Source: Anabaena lutea FACHB-196
Lineage (GTDB): Bacteria > Cyanobacteriota > Cyanobacteriia > Cyanobacteriales > Nostocaceae
DNA length: 64,000 bases
NCBI RefSeq assembly: GCF_014698305.1
Contig: NZ_JACJST010000006.1
Span: 62,001-126,000, forward strand
Direction of reading: 5' to 3'
Of this stretch, positions 33,088-42,904 are shown in pieces. The position numbers and the translations under genes are program-made. The notes beneath the pieces are model-generated. The model made no database searches, had not been told where the DNA came from, and saw nothing but the letters and a program-made list of their open reading frames with translations. How positions within the stretch are numbered: the first letter of the stretch is position 1; every line of letters begins with the position of its first letter.

Positions 33088-34443
33088 ATGGAATCTCTTG
33101 ATTTAAAATGGATTCGCGCACAATTTCCAGCATTAACACAAACTATCAATGGATACCCAGCGATTTTCTTTGATGGTCCCGGTGGAACTCAAATACCTGG
33201 TGCGGTGCTGGATGCGATGAGTGATTATCTAGTACGTTCTAATGCTAATGCTCACGGTTATTTTGCTACCAGTGTGCGGACGGATGCGGTGATTAATTCT
33301 GCACGGGCTGCGATCGCTGATTTTTTAGGATGCGATAATGATGAAGTCGTATTTGGCGCAAATATGACTACTCTCACTTTTGCTGTTAGTCGCGCTATTG
33401 GTAGAGAATTACAAGCAGGTGACGAAATTATTGTGACTTGTCTTGATCACGCAGCTAATATTTCTCCTTGGTATGCTTTAGAAGAAAAGGGTGTGATTAT
33501 CCGTGTTGTGGATATGAATGTTGAAGACTGCACTCTCGACATGAATGATTTGCAACAGAAAATTAATTCGCGCACAAAGTTAGTAGCGGTAAGTTATGCT
33601 TCCAATGCAGTGGGGACTATTAATGATATTGCTAAAATTGTCAATTTAGCTCATGCTGTTGGTGCTTTAGTTTTTGTGGATGCTGTCCATTATGCACCTC
33701 ATGCACCAATTAATGTTCATCATTTAAACTGTGATTTTCTTGCTTGTTCTGCTTATAAATTTTTCTCTCCTCATGTCGGTATTCTCTACGGAAAAAGAGA
33801 ACATTTAGCGCGGTTTTCTCCTTATAAAGTAAAACCTGCATCTGATGAAGTTCCATCTCGTTGGGAAACAGGAACTTTAAATCATGAAGGTTTGGCGGGA
33901 TTAGTAGCAACAATTAATTATTTAGCAAAATTAGGTTGTCATGTTTCTCCAACTTTAGATAATGAGTTGCTTTCGTCTTTAATCGAAGCTGATAGAGAAG
34001 GGTTAACTACATTTCATTGTCCTCGCTTTCTCACTGAACCTGGACAACCTAACTCTGAGTTAGCATCAGCTTATCACAGTCGTCGTGCGGCTTTGTTAGC
34101 TGCAATGTCCGCCATTCAGCAATATGAAAGACAATTAAGTAAAAAGCTCATTTCTGGATTGTTAGAAATTCCTGATTTAAGGGTTTATGGTATTACTGAA
34201 CCTTGTGAATTTATCTGGAGGACACCAACTGTTTCTATTCGCATTGAGGGAAAAACACCGGCAGATATAGCTAAGATTTTAGCAGAGAAAGGAATCTTCA
34301 CTTGGCACGGTAATTTCTATGCTATTGAACTCACAGAAAAGTTAGGTGTGGAAACAACTGGTGGTTTACTGCGAATTGGATTAGCACACTATAATAGTGT
34401 GGAAGAAATTGAACAACTTTTGTCGGTGTTAGTTGAGATTTAA
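33088..34443 (+). CDS. Cysteine desulfurase-like class V aminotransferase (VC1184 type)
   Basis: A 451-residue PLP enzyme. The N-terminal FFDGPGGTQIPGAVLDAM and GANMTTLTFAVSRAI segments bind the cofactor. The internal VFVDAVHYAPHA and the PLP Lys in SAYKFFSPHVG define class V. This subgroup is distinct from SufS and NifS: the mobile-loop Cys segment RSGHHC of SufS is not present, and the C-terminal loop reads GIFTWHGNFYAIE. Its natural reaction (desulfurase, selenocysteine lyase or aminotransferase) is not established. It lies 391 bp from and convergent to sufS, so it may be functionally allied to iron-sulfur assembly but is separately transcribed. Confidence 0.85.
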   Translation: MESLDLKWIRAQFPALTQTINGYPAIFFDGPGGTQIPGAVLDAMSDYLVRSNANAHGYFATSVRTDAVINSARAAIADFLGCDNDEVVFGANMTTLTFAVSRAIGRELQAGDEIIVTCLDHAANISPWYALEEKGVIIRVVDMNVEDCTLDMNDLQQKINSRTKLVAVSYASNAVGTINDIAKIVNLAHAVGALVFVDAVHYAPHAPINVHHLNCDFLACSAYKFFSPHVGILYGKREHLARFSPYKVKPASDEVPSRWETGTLNHEGLAGLVATINYLAKLGCHVSPTLDNELLSSLIEADREGLTTFHCPRFLTEPGQPNSELASAYHSRRAALLAAMSAIQQYERQLSKKLISGLLEIPDLRVYGITEPCEFIWRTPTVSIRIEGKTPADIAKILAEKGIFTWHGNFYAIELTEKLGVETTGGLLRIGLAHYNSVEEIEQLLSVLVEI

Positions 34444-34833
34444 ATTCTCAAGAAATGCTTAAAAACAATATCAAACTGTGAAAAATCACATGGTGGGTTA
34501 ATCGCTAACTAACCCACCATTACTATCCCCTAAATTTATGGTGGGTTACGGACTACCTAATCCACCCTACTATTTTTGGGTAATTTATTTTTTGGTGTTC
34601 CCTAATTAAACCTTGATTGGGATAATCTTTTTCATACTCTAGTTTAATCTTTTCCTGATGTTCATCAATGCGTTGATTCAATGAGCGAATTGATTTTCTG
34701 TGGTTTTTATTCCCCATCAAATTAGTAGATGCTCCTACAGTTTACTATAGGCATCTGAGATTACTGATTTTTTTATTTTTACGTTTACAAAATAATTATA
34801 AGTTAAAAAAGGTGGGAATTACCCACCCGCTAT
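34444..34833. other. Convergent intergenic region, 390 bp
   Basis: Lies between the stop codons of the class V enzyme and sufS. It contains palindromic GGTGGGTTAATCGCTAACTAACCCACC near 34492 and related GTGGGTTA sequence near 34540, which could terminate transcription from both sides. No gene is supported. Confidence 0.5.
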
Positions 34834-36099
34834 TTACTCAGCAAACACACTAGCAAAAAAGTCCAAAGTCTCCTTCAAAGCCTTGATGAAAACATCAATT
34901 TCTTCGCGGGTATTGTAAAAAGATAAACTTGCCCGTGCAGTTCCCGCTAAACTTAAATAACGGTGTAATGGTTGAGTACAATGATGTCCAGAACGAATAG
35001 CTACACCTTCTTGATCTAACAATGTTGCTAAATCATTAGCATGAACTTCAGGGACTGTAAAAGCTGCTAATGCGGCTCTCCCTTCCCCTTGAGCATTAGG
35101 TTTCGGCCCGTAGATTCTAATTTGGGGTATTTGCCCTAATTGCTCAAATAAATAAGCAGTTAATTCGGCTTCATAAGCATGGATTTTATCCATACCGATA
35201 TTAGTAAGATAATCTATCGCTGCACCAAGTGCGATCGCTTCCCCAATAGCCGGAGTACCCGCTTCAAATTTATGAGGTAATTCCGCATAGGTAGAATGGT
35301 CTAAAAATACCTCTGCAATCATTTCACCACCACCGAAAAATGGCGGCATTGCTTCTAGTAATTCCAACTTACCATACAAAAAGCCAATGCCAGTGGGAGC
35401 GCACATTTTATGTCCAGAAGCTACCAACCAATCACAGTCAAGTTCTTGGACATCAATAGGCATATGGGGGACACTTTGACAAGCATCAAGTAAGAATTTA
35501 GCACCGTGTCTGTGAGCAATTTCAGCTATTTCTTTAACTGGGTTTATACAACCCAAAGTGTTAGAAACATGAACAATAGACACCAACTTTGTTTTTTCAG
35601 AAATCAGTGTTTTAAACTGTTCTAAATCAAAAGTTTCTTCAGGAGTCAATTCGACAAACTTCAAGACCGCGCCAGTTTTTTGAGCGACAAATTGCCAAGG
35701 AACTATATTACTATGGTGTTCCATGACCGAGAGAATAATTTCATCTCCTGGCTGTAAATTGTTCATTCCCCAACTGTAAGCGACTAAGTTAATAGCTTCA
35801 CTAGCGTTGCGGGTGTAAACAATTTCTTGACGTGATTTTGCATTAATGAATTTTGCTACTTTATCGCGTGCGGCTTCATAAGCATCAGTCGCTTTTGCAC
35901 TCAAGAAATGTGCCCCACGGTGGACATTAGAATTGTATTGTTCATAATAATCACGCCAAGCATTTAATACAGCTAAAGGCTTTTGAGAAGTAGCCGCATT
36001 ATCGAGATAAACCAGGGGTTTACCGTGAACTTCCTGATGTAAAATTGGGAAGTCAGAGCGAACTTTATCAGCGAGAGATTTGGTAGAAGTGATGACCAT
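34834..36099 (-). CDS. sufS: Cysteine desulfurase SufS
   Basis: A 421-residue group II cysteine desulfurase that supplies persulfide sulfur for Fe-S assembly. Key parts: [15 protein letters not shown] near the start, [16 protein letters not shown], the PLP Lys in [12 protein letters not shown], and the persulfide Cys374 in [11 protein letters not shown]. The ATG at 36099 gives the family N-terminus; 23 upstream codons from 36168 run through a palindromic hairpin and are rejected. It is the last gene of sufBCDS, 76 bp after sufD, the largest gap in the operon, and it holds a stable hairpin. No sufE is in this window. Confidence 0.93.
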   Translation of the reverse strand: MVITSTKSLADKVRSDFPILHQEVHGKPLVYLDNAATSQKPLAVLNAWRDYYEQYNSNVHRGAHFLSAKATDAYEAARDKVAKFINAKSRQEIVYTRNASEAINLVAYSWGMNNLQPGDEIILSVMEHHSNIVPWQFVAQKTGAVLKFVELTPEETFDLEQFKTLISEKTKLVSIVHVSNTLGCINPVKEIAEIAHRHGAKFLLDACQSVPHMPIDVQELDCDWLVASGHKMCAPTGIGFLYGKLELLEAMPPFFGGGEMIAEVFLDHSTYAELPHKFEAGTPAIGEAIALGAAIDYLTNIGMDKIHAYEAELTAYLFEQLGQIPQIRIYGPKPNAQGEGRAALAAFTVPEVHANDLATLLDQEGVAIRSGHHCTQPLHRYLSLAGTARASLSFYNTREEIDVFIKALKETLDFFASVFAE

Positions 36100-36127
36100 T
36101 TTTAATAAAGAGTTCAGGTGTGTGTAG

Positions 36128-36146
36128 GGGCGGGGTTTCCCCGCCC
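36128..36146. promoter_or_regulatory. Stable GC hairpin between sufD and sufS
   Basis: Perfect 8-bp stem GGGCGGGG (36128-36135) and CCCCGCCC (36139-36146) with a 3-base loop. It has no T run in the direction of the operon. A processing or attenuation element lowering sufS relative to sufBCD is possible, or a dispersed repeat. Confidence 0.55.
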
Positions 36147-36175
36147 TTTTAACCGACGGGGTTTCCAAATTTAAA

Positions 36176-37498
36176 TTATTTATTCGTGAGGCTTGTGACG
36201 GTTTTCAACAAACTCTCACGCAAAGAAGGAACAGGTATGAAGTTAATAATTTCCGTCGCGAAAGCATTAACTAATAACTTGCGGGCATTATTTTCATCAA
36301 TACCGCGACTTTGCAGGTAGAATATTTGATCATCTTCCAACTGACTGACAGTAGCACCGTGAGCGCATTTGACGTTATCAGCAGTAATTTCTAATTGAGG
36401 TTTGGTGTCAATTCTCGATTTAGATGATAACAGCAAATTGCGGTTTAGCTGTGCTGCGTCCGTTAACTGTGCGGGTTTGGGGACAAAAACCTTACCATTG
36501 AAGACACCATGAGCGCGATCGCCTATAATGCACTTATGTAACTGTTTGCTCACACCATGAGGATAATTTAAAGATAAAGCACTGTGAGTATCAGCCAATT
36601 GATTATCAGCAATCACAGTTAAACCATTTAGCGTCGTTTCCGTTTGCTCACCAGTTTGTAAAATCTCCAAATTGTGACGTGATATTTTTCCACCAACTGT
36701 CACCGCATTACAATGATAACGACTATACCGCGCCTGAGTTACCGCAGTTTTGCCAATATGAAAAGCTGCTTCACCTTCCCGGACAATTCTATTGTGACTC
36801 ACCTGGGCATTTTCATTTACCCAGATTTCCGTAACGCTATTAGTAAAGTAAACTCCATCATTTTGTGAACATGAAACATACTCTTCAATTAGAGTTGCTT
36901 GGGAATTACTTTCAGCTACTACTAAAACGCGCGGTTGGGAAATAGTCGCAGTTTCACCAGCAACAGAAATAAATAGTAAATGAATGGGATTTTCAACCAC
37001 CACATTTTTACTAACCCATACCACCGCGACATCATTTAAAGCCGCAGTATTAAGAGCAGTAAAAACTTCCTTTGCTCCCTCAGCTTGAGCTAAATATTCC
37101 CGAACAACCTCACCAGGTAAAACATCCAAATTACCAAATTTTAAACCAGAAGGTAAATTTTCAGTATTAGATAAATTAGGTGAGTAAACACCATTTACAA
37201 ATACTAACCGCTGAGAAACTTCAGGTAAAACAAAATCATCTTGTAGAGACAATTCATGAATTGTCTCTACATTATTGAATGTTACCTGTTTCAGAGGTGA
37301 TAAATCAGTAAACCGCCATTCTTCTTCGCGGGTATTGGGGATAACAGAATGACGAACCCAATTAGCAGCACTGTCACGAAGTTGTTGTAACCAACCATCT
37401 GATTTTTTGGTAGTTACCCGACTTAATAAATCACTCAAAAAAGCATCTCTATCTAATAGAGACTCAGGAATAGAAGTAAGAGAAACTGGAATAGACAT
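36176..37498 (-). CDS. sufD: Fe-S cluster scaffold subunit SufD
   Basis: A 440-residue subunit of the SufBC2D scaffold complex on which clusters are built. Recognised by [20 protein letters not shown] near residue 45, the beta-helix core ([19 protein letters not shown]) and the conserved C-terminal [20 protein letters not shown]. The ATG at 37498 overlaps the sufC stop by one base (TAATG), so the two are translationally coupled; an upstream in-frame ATG inside sufC is rejected. Cytoplasmic. Third gene of the operon. Confidence 0.93.
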   Translation of the reverse strand: MSIPVSLTSIPESLLDRDAFLSDLLSRVTTKKSDGWLQQLRDSAANWVRHSVIPNTREEEWRFTDLSPLKQVTFNNVETIHELSLQDDFVLPEVSQRLVFVNGVYSPNLSNTENLPSGLKFGNLDVLPGEVVREYLAQAEGAKEVFTALNTAALNDVAVVWVSKNVVVENPIHLLFISVAGETATISQPRVLVVAESNSQATLIEEYVSCSQNDGVYFTNSVTEIWVNENAQVSHNRIVREGEAAFHIGKTAVTQARYSRYHCNAVTVGGKISRHNLEILQTGEQTETTLNGLTVIADNQLADTHSALSLNYPHGVSKQLHKCIIGDRAHGVFNGKVFVPKPAQLTDAAQLNRNLLLSSKSRIDTKPQLEITADNVKCAHGATVSQLEDDQIFYLQSRGIDENNARKLLVNAFATEIINFIPVPSLRESLLKTVTSLTNK

Positions 37499-38283
37499 TA
37501 CACACCCACTCCCAAAGCTTCTTCTAGAACCCAATCATAACCGCGAGATTCTAACTCTAACGCCAACTCCTTACCACCACTTCTAATAATTTGTCCCTGT
37601 GCCATAACATGAACAAAATCAGGAACAATATAATCAAGAAGACGCTGATAGTGAGTAATCATAATTGTGGCATTTTCGGGACTTGTTAACTGATTAACTC
37701 CATTAGCGACAATTTTCAGAGCGTCAATATCCAAACCAGAATCAGTTTCATCTAAAATCGCCAACTTTGGTTCTAAAATCGCCATTTGCAGAATTTCATT
37801 CCGCTTCTTTTCCCCACCAGAAAAACCCTCATTCACACTGCGGTTAAGAAAAGAAGAATTCATCTTCACAATCTCCAACTTTTCCTCAACCAAATCATCA
37901 AAATCGAAAGCGTCAACCTCTTCCAAACCTTGAGCTTTGCGACGAGAATTATAAGCCACCCGCAGAAAATCCAAATTACTCACACCGGGAATTTCCAAAG
38001 GATATTGAAAAGCTAAAAATACACCACTTCTAGCCCTGTCTGCTGCTTCCATTTCCAAAAGATTTTGTCCTTGAAAAACCACCTCACCACCAGTAACAGT
38101 ATAAGCTGGATGTCCCGCCAAAACCTTAGAAAACGTACTCTTACCAGAACCATTAGGTCCCATAATCGCGTGAACTTCCCCAGCGCGAACATCCAAATTC
38201 AAACCCTTCAAAATTGGAGTACCATCAACATCAGCAGTCAAATTCTTAACCGACAAAATCAAATCACTATTCTCAATAATCAT
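37498..38283 (-). CDS. sufC: Fe-S assembly ATPase SufC
   Basis: A 261-residue soluble ABC-type ATPase that drives conformational change in the SufBC2D complex. Walker A is GPNGSGKST, the signature [15 protein letters not shown], Walker [13 protein letters not shown], and the switch His lies in [12 protein letters not shown]. The Q-loop is [12 protein letters not shown], a SufC hallmark. It lies 41 bp after sufB and overlaps sufD by one base. There is no membrane partner, as expected for SufC. Confidence 0.95.
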   Translation of the reverse strand: MIIENSDLILSVKNLTADVDGTPILKGLNLDVRAGEVHAIMGPNGSGKSTFSKVLAGHPAYTVTGGEVVFQGQNLLEMEAADRARSGVFLAFQYPLEIPGVSNLDFLRVAYNSRRKAQGLEEVDAFDFDDLVEEKLEIVKMNSSFLNRSVNEGFSGGEKKRNEILQMAILEPKLAILDETDSGLDIDALKIVANGVNQLTSPENATIMITHYQRLLDYIVPDFVHVMAQGQIIRSGGKELALELESRGYDWVLEEALGVGV

Positions 38284-38324
38284 CTTTTCTTCCTCTATTT
38301 CTCTGTGCCTCTGCGTGAGACTTC

Positions 38325-39764
38325 TTAACCCACACTACCTTCCAACTTCAAACTCAACAACTTATCAGCCTCAACAGCAAACTCCATAGGAAGCTGATTA
38401 AAAACATCCTTACAGAAACCGCTAATCATCATCGAAATAGCATCTTCCGAAGAAATACCACGTTGAGCAAAAAAGAATAATTGATCCTCACCAATTTTAG
38501 AAGTAGAAGCTTCATGCTCAACCTTCCCAGTATTATTCTGAACTTGAATATAAGGAAAAGTATTAGCTTGAGCATTATCACCAATTAACATCGAGTCACA
38601 TTGAGAATAATTTCTCGCACCTTTTGCAGTAGGATTAATCTTCACCAAACCCCGATAACTATTGCTTGATTTACCAGCAGAAATTCCTTTAGAAATAATT
38701 GTGCTGCGGGTGTTTTTACCAACGTGAATCATCTTACTTCCAGTATCTGCTTGCTGCATATTATTTGTTAATGCAACTGAGTAAAATTCACCCACAGAAT
38801 TATCACCAACTAACACACAACTAGGATACTTCCAAGTAATAGCAGAACCCGTTTCTACTTGAGTCCAAGAAATCTTAGAATTTACACCTTGACACAAACC
38901 CCGCTTAGTTACAAAGTTGTAAATTCCACCTTTACCATTTGCATCCCCAGCGTACCAGTTCTGCACAGTAGAATATTTAATTTCTGCATTATCTAATGCT
39001 ACCAATTCTACAACCGCCGCGTGTAGCTGGTTGCTGTCGTACATGGGGGCTGTACAACCTTCTAAATAGGAAACATAACTTCCTTCGTCGGCGACAATTA
39101 AAGTCCGTTCAAATTGTCCTGTATCACCGGAATTAATGCGAAAATATGTAGACAATTCCATTGGACATTTTAAGCCTTTGGGAATATAAACGAAAGAACC
39201 ATCGCTAAACACAGCCGCATTTAAAGCAGCAAAATAATTATCAGCAATAGGAACAACGCTACCCAAATATTTTTTAATAAGATCTGGATGTTCTTGCAGG
39301 GCTTCCGAAAAAGAACAGAAAATTACGCCATCTTTGGCAAGTTTCTCTTTATATGTAGTGGCGACAGAAACACTATCAAAAATCGCATCAACAGCAACGT
39401 TAGTTAATCGCTTTTGTTCATTTAAAGGAATACCCAATTTTGCGAAGGTTTCCAATAAAGTGGGATCAACTTCATCTAAACTGTTGAGTTTTGCTTTTTT
39501 TTGTTTCGGTGCAGAATAATAAATAATATCCTGATAATTAATAGGCGGATATTGGACATGAGACCAAGTTGGTTCTGTCATTTTCAGCCATTGGTGGTAG
39601 GCGCGGAGGCGATACTCCAACATGAATTCCGGCTCATTCTTTTTGCTGGAAATCAGGCGAATAACATCCTCATTTAGCCCACGGGGGATAATATCGGCTT
39701 CAATATCGGTAACAAAGCCGTACTTGTAAGGTTGGTTGACTAAGGTTTTGACAGATGCGCTCAT
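38325..39764 (-). CDS. sufB: Fe-S cluster scaffold subunit SufB
   Basis: A 479-residue scaffold protein, first gene of sufBCDS. Typical blocks: [20 protein letters not shown] at the N-terminus, [60 protein letters not shown] and the C-terminal [20 protein letters not shown]. Length matches the family (about 470 to 480). It is transcribed divergently from sufR across a 237-bp spacer that has two SufR-type operators, so its expression should respond to iron and redox state. Confidence 0.95.
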   Translation of the reverse strand: MSASVKTLVNQPYKYGFVTDIEADIIPRGLNEDVIRLISSKKNEPEFMLEYRLRAYHQWLKMTEPTWSHVQYPPINYQDIIYYSAPKQKKAKLNSLDEVDPTLLETFAKLGIPLNEQKRLTNVAVDAIFDSVSVATTYKEKLAKDGVIFCSFSEALQEHPDLIKKYLGSVVPIADNYFAALNAAVFSDGSFVYIPKGLKCPMELSTYFRINSGDTGQFERTLIVADEGSYVSYLEGCTAPMYDSNQLHAAVVELVALDNAEIKYSTVQNWYAGDANGKGGIYNFVTKRGLCQGVNSKISWTQVETGSAITWKYPSCVLVGDNSVGEFYSVALTNNMQQADTGSKMIHVGKNTRSTIISKGISAGKSSNSYRGLVKINPTAKGARNYSQCDSMLIGDNAQANTFPYIQVQNNTGKVEHEASTSKIGEDQLFFFAQRGISSEDAISMMISGFCKDVFNQLPMEFAVEADKLLSLKLEGSVG

Positions 39765-39872
39765 CGGTTCTCTTGTGTTCTCTTTAAAGGACAGGCGACG
39801 GGTTCCATGAAGCTGATTCCCGTTTTGTGTTACCGATTGCTAACAGGACTGCTAGAATAGGTTTAATGACTA

Positions 39873-39892
39873 AAACAACTCGGCGGTTGTTT
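39873..39892. promoter_or_regulatory. SufR operator 1 (AAACAAC-N6-GTTGTTT)
   Basis: Perfect 7-bp arms around a 6-base spacer, containing the CAAC-N6-GTTG consensus (39876-39889) described for SufR in Synechocystis. Located between sufB and sufR. Confidence 0.85.
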
Positions 39893-39920
39893 AATCTAAT
39901 TTCATTGTACGATAGATTAA

Positions 39921-39934
39921 CAACAACAATGTTG
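39921..39934. promoter_or_regulatory. SufR operator 2 (CAAC-N6-GTTG)
   Basis: Second CAAC-N6-GTTG palindrome, its centre 45 bp from that of operator 1 and 67 bp before the sufR start. Two sites fit combined repression of sufBCDS and autoregulation of sufR. Confidence 0.82.
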
Positions 39935-40001
39935 TTTAAGTCAAATTTTCAGAAAAAAAGTTTTTTATTTTGGGACGTTTGCGAAGCGTCTAGTAGAGAA
40001 G

Positions 40002-40685
40002 ATGGCGACTACCCAGCAGACCTCAACTAAGCAAGATATACTACAATATCTATTGAAACACTCACAAGCAACGGCTCTTGAACTGGCGGAAGTATTAGAA
40101 GTCAGTCCCCAAGCTATTCGCCGTCATTTAAAGGATTTAGAGACGGAGGAGCTAGTTCTTTATTCGGTATCAGAACAACCGAGTATGGGCAGGCCGCAGC
40201 ACGTTTATCAATTGAGTCGTGGGGGAAGATTACACTTGCAGAAAAGCGCTAACCGCTTAAGTGACGGTTATGGCGAGTTTGCTGTTTCTCTCCTGGACAC
40301 TTTAGCGGAAACTGTGGGACGTGAGCAAGTAAAATCTATTTTACGGAAACAGTGGGAACGCAAAGCTCAAGAATATCGGAAACGGGTGGGTAATGGTTCT
40401 TTGCAGGAACGAGTGGCAACTTTGATAGAATTGCGAAAGGCTGAAGGTTTTATGGCGGAGTTTCACGCTGTTGAATCAGATGCTAGTGGTGCAGAAAGAT
40501 TCATTTTTGTGGAACATACCTGTGCCATTTCTGATGTTGCTGAATCTTTTCCTAGCGTATGTGGTCATGAATTAGAAATGTTTGCGGCTATTTTACCAGA
40601 TTGTACTGTAGAGCGTACCCATTCGCTGATTCATGGTGAACATCGCTGTGGTTATTTGGTTCAAGAAAGTCTCCCGCAAAGTTGA
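40002..40685 (+). CDS. sufR: Fe-S cluster-binding transcriptional repressor SufR
   Basis: A 227-residue DeoR-like regulator. Residues 9-70 form the winged helix (ILQYLLKHSQATALELAEVL with recognition helix SPQAIRRHLKDLE). The C-terminal cysteines have the exact SufR spacing C-x12-C-x13-C-x14-C, starting at CAISDV, for an oxygen- and iron-sensitive cluster. Cluster-loaded SufR represses sufBCDS and itself; loss of the cluster relieves repression. Divergent from sufB with two operators between. An 86-residue unknown protein follows within 20 bp. Confidence 0.94.
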   Translation: MATTQQTSTKQDILQYLLKHSQATALELAEVLEVSPQAIRRHLKDLETEELVLYSVSEQPSMGRPQHVYQLSRGGRLHLQKSANRLSDGYGEFAVSLLDTLAETVGREQVKSILRKQWERKAQEYRKRVGNGSLQERVATLIELRKAEGFMAEFHAVESDASGAERFIFVEHTCAISDVAESFPSVCGHELEMFAAILPDCTVERTHSLIHGEHRCGYLVQESLPQS

Positions 40686-40705
40686 AAAGTAGCAAAGTAA
40701 TTTTT

Positions 40706-40966
40706 ATGGATATCGCACCTAATCAATCATCAACTCAATTTTTATCTCTGGAAGAATCAGCCCAAGTTGATGCGGCTTTGTTATCTTCTCCTGAAAAGTT
40801 TTTAACTAGACTGACTATTTCTTCTTTAAGAATTTTACAACATATTGCTCAAGAGAATCAGGTAAAAATTGAAGATTTAACCACACAAGAAGTCATTGCC
40901 TGGTTTGAAAAAGATGCCAAGATTAGAAGAGAAGAAGGGGTTGAAACTGCATACCTAAAGTGGTAG
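40706..40966 (+). CDS. Conserved small protein downstream of sufR, 86 residues
   Basis: Unknown function. From the ATG at 40706 the protein begins MDIAPNQSSTQFLSLEESAQ and is mostly helical and acidic, with FLTRLTISSLRILQHIAQEN and a Trp/Glu-rich end (VIAWFEKDAKIRREEG). No membrane helix, signal or metal ligand set. The start lies 20 bp after the sufR stop, so it is probably cotranscribed and under SufR control. It may serve Fe-S homeostasis, which is guilt by association only. The in-frame TTG overlapping the sufR stop is a less likely start. Confidence 0.75.
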   Translation: MDIAPNQSSTQFLSLEESAQVDAALLSSPEKFLTRLTISSLRILQHIAQENQVKIEDLTTQEVIAWFEKDAKIRREEGVETAYLKW

Positions 40967-40982
40967 AAATAATCAATAAACT

Positions 40983-41112
40983 ATGACTAGAAGGCGAGTT
41001 TTTATTAGTCCATACTTCGCTACATTGGGATTAGTAGGACTATCTCTAATTAGTTGTAATTAGTTGTAGTTTTGCTGGTAATCGCAGTCAATCGAAACAG
41101 GAGGCGAAAACC
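40983..41112 (+). pseudogene. Disconnected lipoprotein signal sequence of the PEBP gene (10-bp duplication)
   Basis: An ATG frame of 26 codons gives MTRRRVFISPYFATLGLVGL followed by SLISCN and a stop at 41061-41063: a complete lipoprotein signal with lipobox LISC. A perfect 10-bp tandem duplication (AATTAGTTGT at 41048-41057 and 41058-41067) sits exactly at the break. Removing one copy joins the frame in phase to the PEBP gene through ...SCSFAGNRSQSKQEAKTMKL. The ancestral gene was therefore a lipoprotein that started at 40983. The duplication uncouples the signal from the mature domain. Confidence 0.8.
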
Positions 41113-41568
41113 ATGAAATTAGCAAGTAGCGCTTTTACAAATAATGGCTTAATTCCTGCTCAATATACCTGTGATGGTGCAAATGTGTCCCCACCTCTTA
41201 ACTGGGATGAAGTTCCACCAGAAACACAAAGTCTAGCATTAATTGTTGATGACCCAGATGCACCTGAACAAACATTTGTGCATTGGGTAATTTATGATAT
41301 TTCCCCCTCAGTAAACCAACTACCAGAAAAAATCCCTGTGGGACAAACTATCGCTGGTAGTGGTGTACAGGGAGCAAATGATTTTGGCAATTTTGGTTAT
41401 GGTGGTCCTTGTCCACCCAGCGGAACCCATCGCTATTTTTTCCAAATTTATGCTTTAGATAAAAAGTTGAGTTTAGCTGCTGGTGCTAGTAAATCCCAAA
41501 TCATAACTGCCATTGCAGGTCATGTTTTGGCGAAATCAGAATTAATTGGACGTTATAAACGACCCTGA
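41113..41568 (+). CDS. YbhB/YbcL family phosphatidylethanolamine-binding-like protein
   Basis: A 151-residue PEBP-fold protein with the bacterial YbhB signature: IPAQYTCDGANVSPPLNWDE, the DPDAPEQTFVHWV ligand-pocket segment and GPCPPSGTHRYFFQIYALD. These proteins bind small anionic ligands; some inhibit proteases or kinases, and function in cyanobacteria is unclear. A strong AGGAGG site lies 6 to 11 bp before this ATG, so a cytoplasmic form is likely made although the original lipoprotein signal upstream has been frameshifted. It follows the small protein and sufR on the same strand. Confidence 0.88.
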   Translation: MKLASSAFTNNGLIPAQYTCDGANVSPPLNWDEVPPETQSLALIVDDPDAPEQTFVHWVIYDISPSVNQLPEKIPVGQTIAGSGVQGANDFGNFGYGGPCPPSGTHRYFFQIYALDKKLSLAAGASKSQIITAIAGHVLAKSELIGRYKRP

Positions 41569-41583
41569 CATCAAATAATCAAG

Positions 41584-41607
41584 TAAAAAGCACCCTTTCC
41601 AGGTGCT
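41584..41607 (-). terminator. Terminator for the minus-strand membrane protein gene
   Basis: AGCACC (41589-41594) pairs with GGTGCT (41602-41607), and on the minus strand it is followed by TTTTTACTT. It lies 41 bp beyond the stop at 41648. Confidence 0.65.
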
Positions 41608-41647
41608 GAACAATTAATTAAGCATTTTTAATTTTTCAAAGGATTCG

Positions 41648-42283
41648 TTAATGATTGTAATTATTAGTCCGAGGTGTACGAGCGCCAGCAACGGCACCTA
41701 TGAGCGCAGTAGCTAAACCTAATAAAGAACCAAGGACGTACCACCACAAGGTTCTAGAAGTTGCAGCAGCAATTTCACGAGCTTGTGCAGCAGTTAACTG
41801 AGGTATATTTTGCGGTATAGGAGAACCCGACTGCTGTGCTTGATTTATCACGTCTCCGGCATTAGCAGCAACAACACCGAAAGCACCGGTTACCCCCGTT
41901 GCTAATAGCCATGAGCTAAGAGCCAATGTTGTTGCCCAAAGAATAGCACCGTTCAGGAGTGCTGTGTTGCGACTCATGGGTCCACAACCACGGGTTGTTA
42001 CCCAACCACCAACAAATAAGGAAATCAATAAAGCAATAGTTGACCAAAGCCCTACATTACTGGCAACACCTGGTGTAATCGATCTAGGTGCTAATGAGTC
42101 AGCTATTCTACCTGCTCCTAGAGCGCCAAACAATGCACTCAAAATCAATTGTGTAGCTAAACCAACCAAGACACCAGAAATTATCGGACCCCAGCGAACA
42201 CGATCATGATATTCACCTACTCGACTCGCAATCGTGGTCTCGGTTGGTATCATATCATCATTTACCCGATTTACGTATGACAT
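41648..42283 (-). CDS. Membrane protein of unknown function, 211 residues
   Basis: No named family assigned. About 30 polar N-terminal residues are followed by four hydrophobic segments: IISGVLVGLATQLILSALFG, LWSTIALLISLFVGGWVTT, ALLNGAILWATTLALSSWLL and a C-terminal helix WWYVLGSLLGLATALIGAVA. Between helices 3 and 4 is a polar, Gln/Ala-rich loop predicted to be periplasmic. The Gly-rich helices with GxxG spacing suggest close packing. Similar proteins are common in cyanobacteria and stress-related clusters. It is a single gene ending in a terminator. Confidence 0.75.
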   Translation of the reverse strand: MSYVNRVNDDMIPTETTIASRVGEYHDRVRWGPIISGVLVGLATQLILSALFGALGAGRIADSLAPRSITPGVASNVGLWSTIALLISLFVGGWVTTRGCGPMSRNTALLNGAILWATTLALSSWLLATGVTGAFGVVAANAGDVINQAQQSGSPIPQNIPQLTAAQAREIAAATSRTLWWYVLGSLLGLATALIGAVAGARTPRTNNYNH

Positions 42284-42577
42284 AGTGTATTTTGTCCCTT
42301 GCTAGTTCAGGAAATTCTTTCAGGTATATTTATGCTTTATGTTTAAAAGTAAATTACTTTTTGTCAGGTTTTATATCTATCAATAGAAAGACTTGATCAC
42401 TCTGTCGTTAGTAAGAATAATCACTTTTAAGTTAACTTATTTAAGTTTGATAGTATAACTAAACCTTGCAGGCATTTGATATGAAAAATATCAAAATTTA
42501 TATCTTTAAAACTGCATTTTAGGTAAGAAAATATTCAAATATCCCAGCTTTTACTTAATTAAAAAATCAGGAAATTT

Positions 42578-42904
42578 TTAACGAATCTTTACAGCTGTAC
42601 CTGTGGCAGTAATTAGTAATAAAACCCCAGATTGGTCAACATTTATAGTTCCTGTATCAATTTCAATGCCAATAACAGCATCTGCTCCTAAACGTTGCGC
42701 TCTTTGTTCTAGTTCTTCTAATGCTTTTCGCTGTCCTTGTTCAAATAGGCGCTCATAGCTGCCAGTACGTCCACCGACGATATCACGAATGCCGGCTAAA
42801 AAATCCCGCAGGAAATTGCTACCATAGACAACTTGTGCTGTCACAATACCCAAATATGAATTAATTACTGCGCCTTGAATTACGTCAGTGGTACTTAAAA
42901 GCAT
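42578..42904 (-). CDS. YbjQ/UPF0145 family protein
   Basis: A 108-residue protein of the YbjQ family (DUF74). Hallmarks are the N-terminal TTDVIQGAVINSYLGIVTAQ, the central IRDIVGGRTGSYERLFEQ and RLGADAVIGIEIDTG. Family members form pentameric or oligomeric beta-rich assemblies, and a function in metal or envelope stress has been suggested but not proven. No neighbours on the same strand nearby. Confidence 0.88.
   Translation of the reverse strand: MLLSTTDVIQGAVINSYLGIVTAQVVYGSNFLRDFLAGIRDIVGGRTGSYERLFEQGQRKALEELEQRAQRLGADAVIGIEIDTGTINVDQSGVLLLITATGTAVKIR

Noticed and set aside
34444-34833. Small RNA gene between the class V enzyme and sufS
   Set aside because: Only palindromic repeat sequence and terminator-like hairpins are visible; no promoter-plus-terminator unit could be defined.
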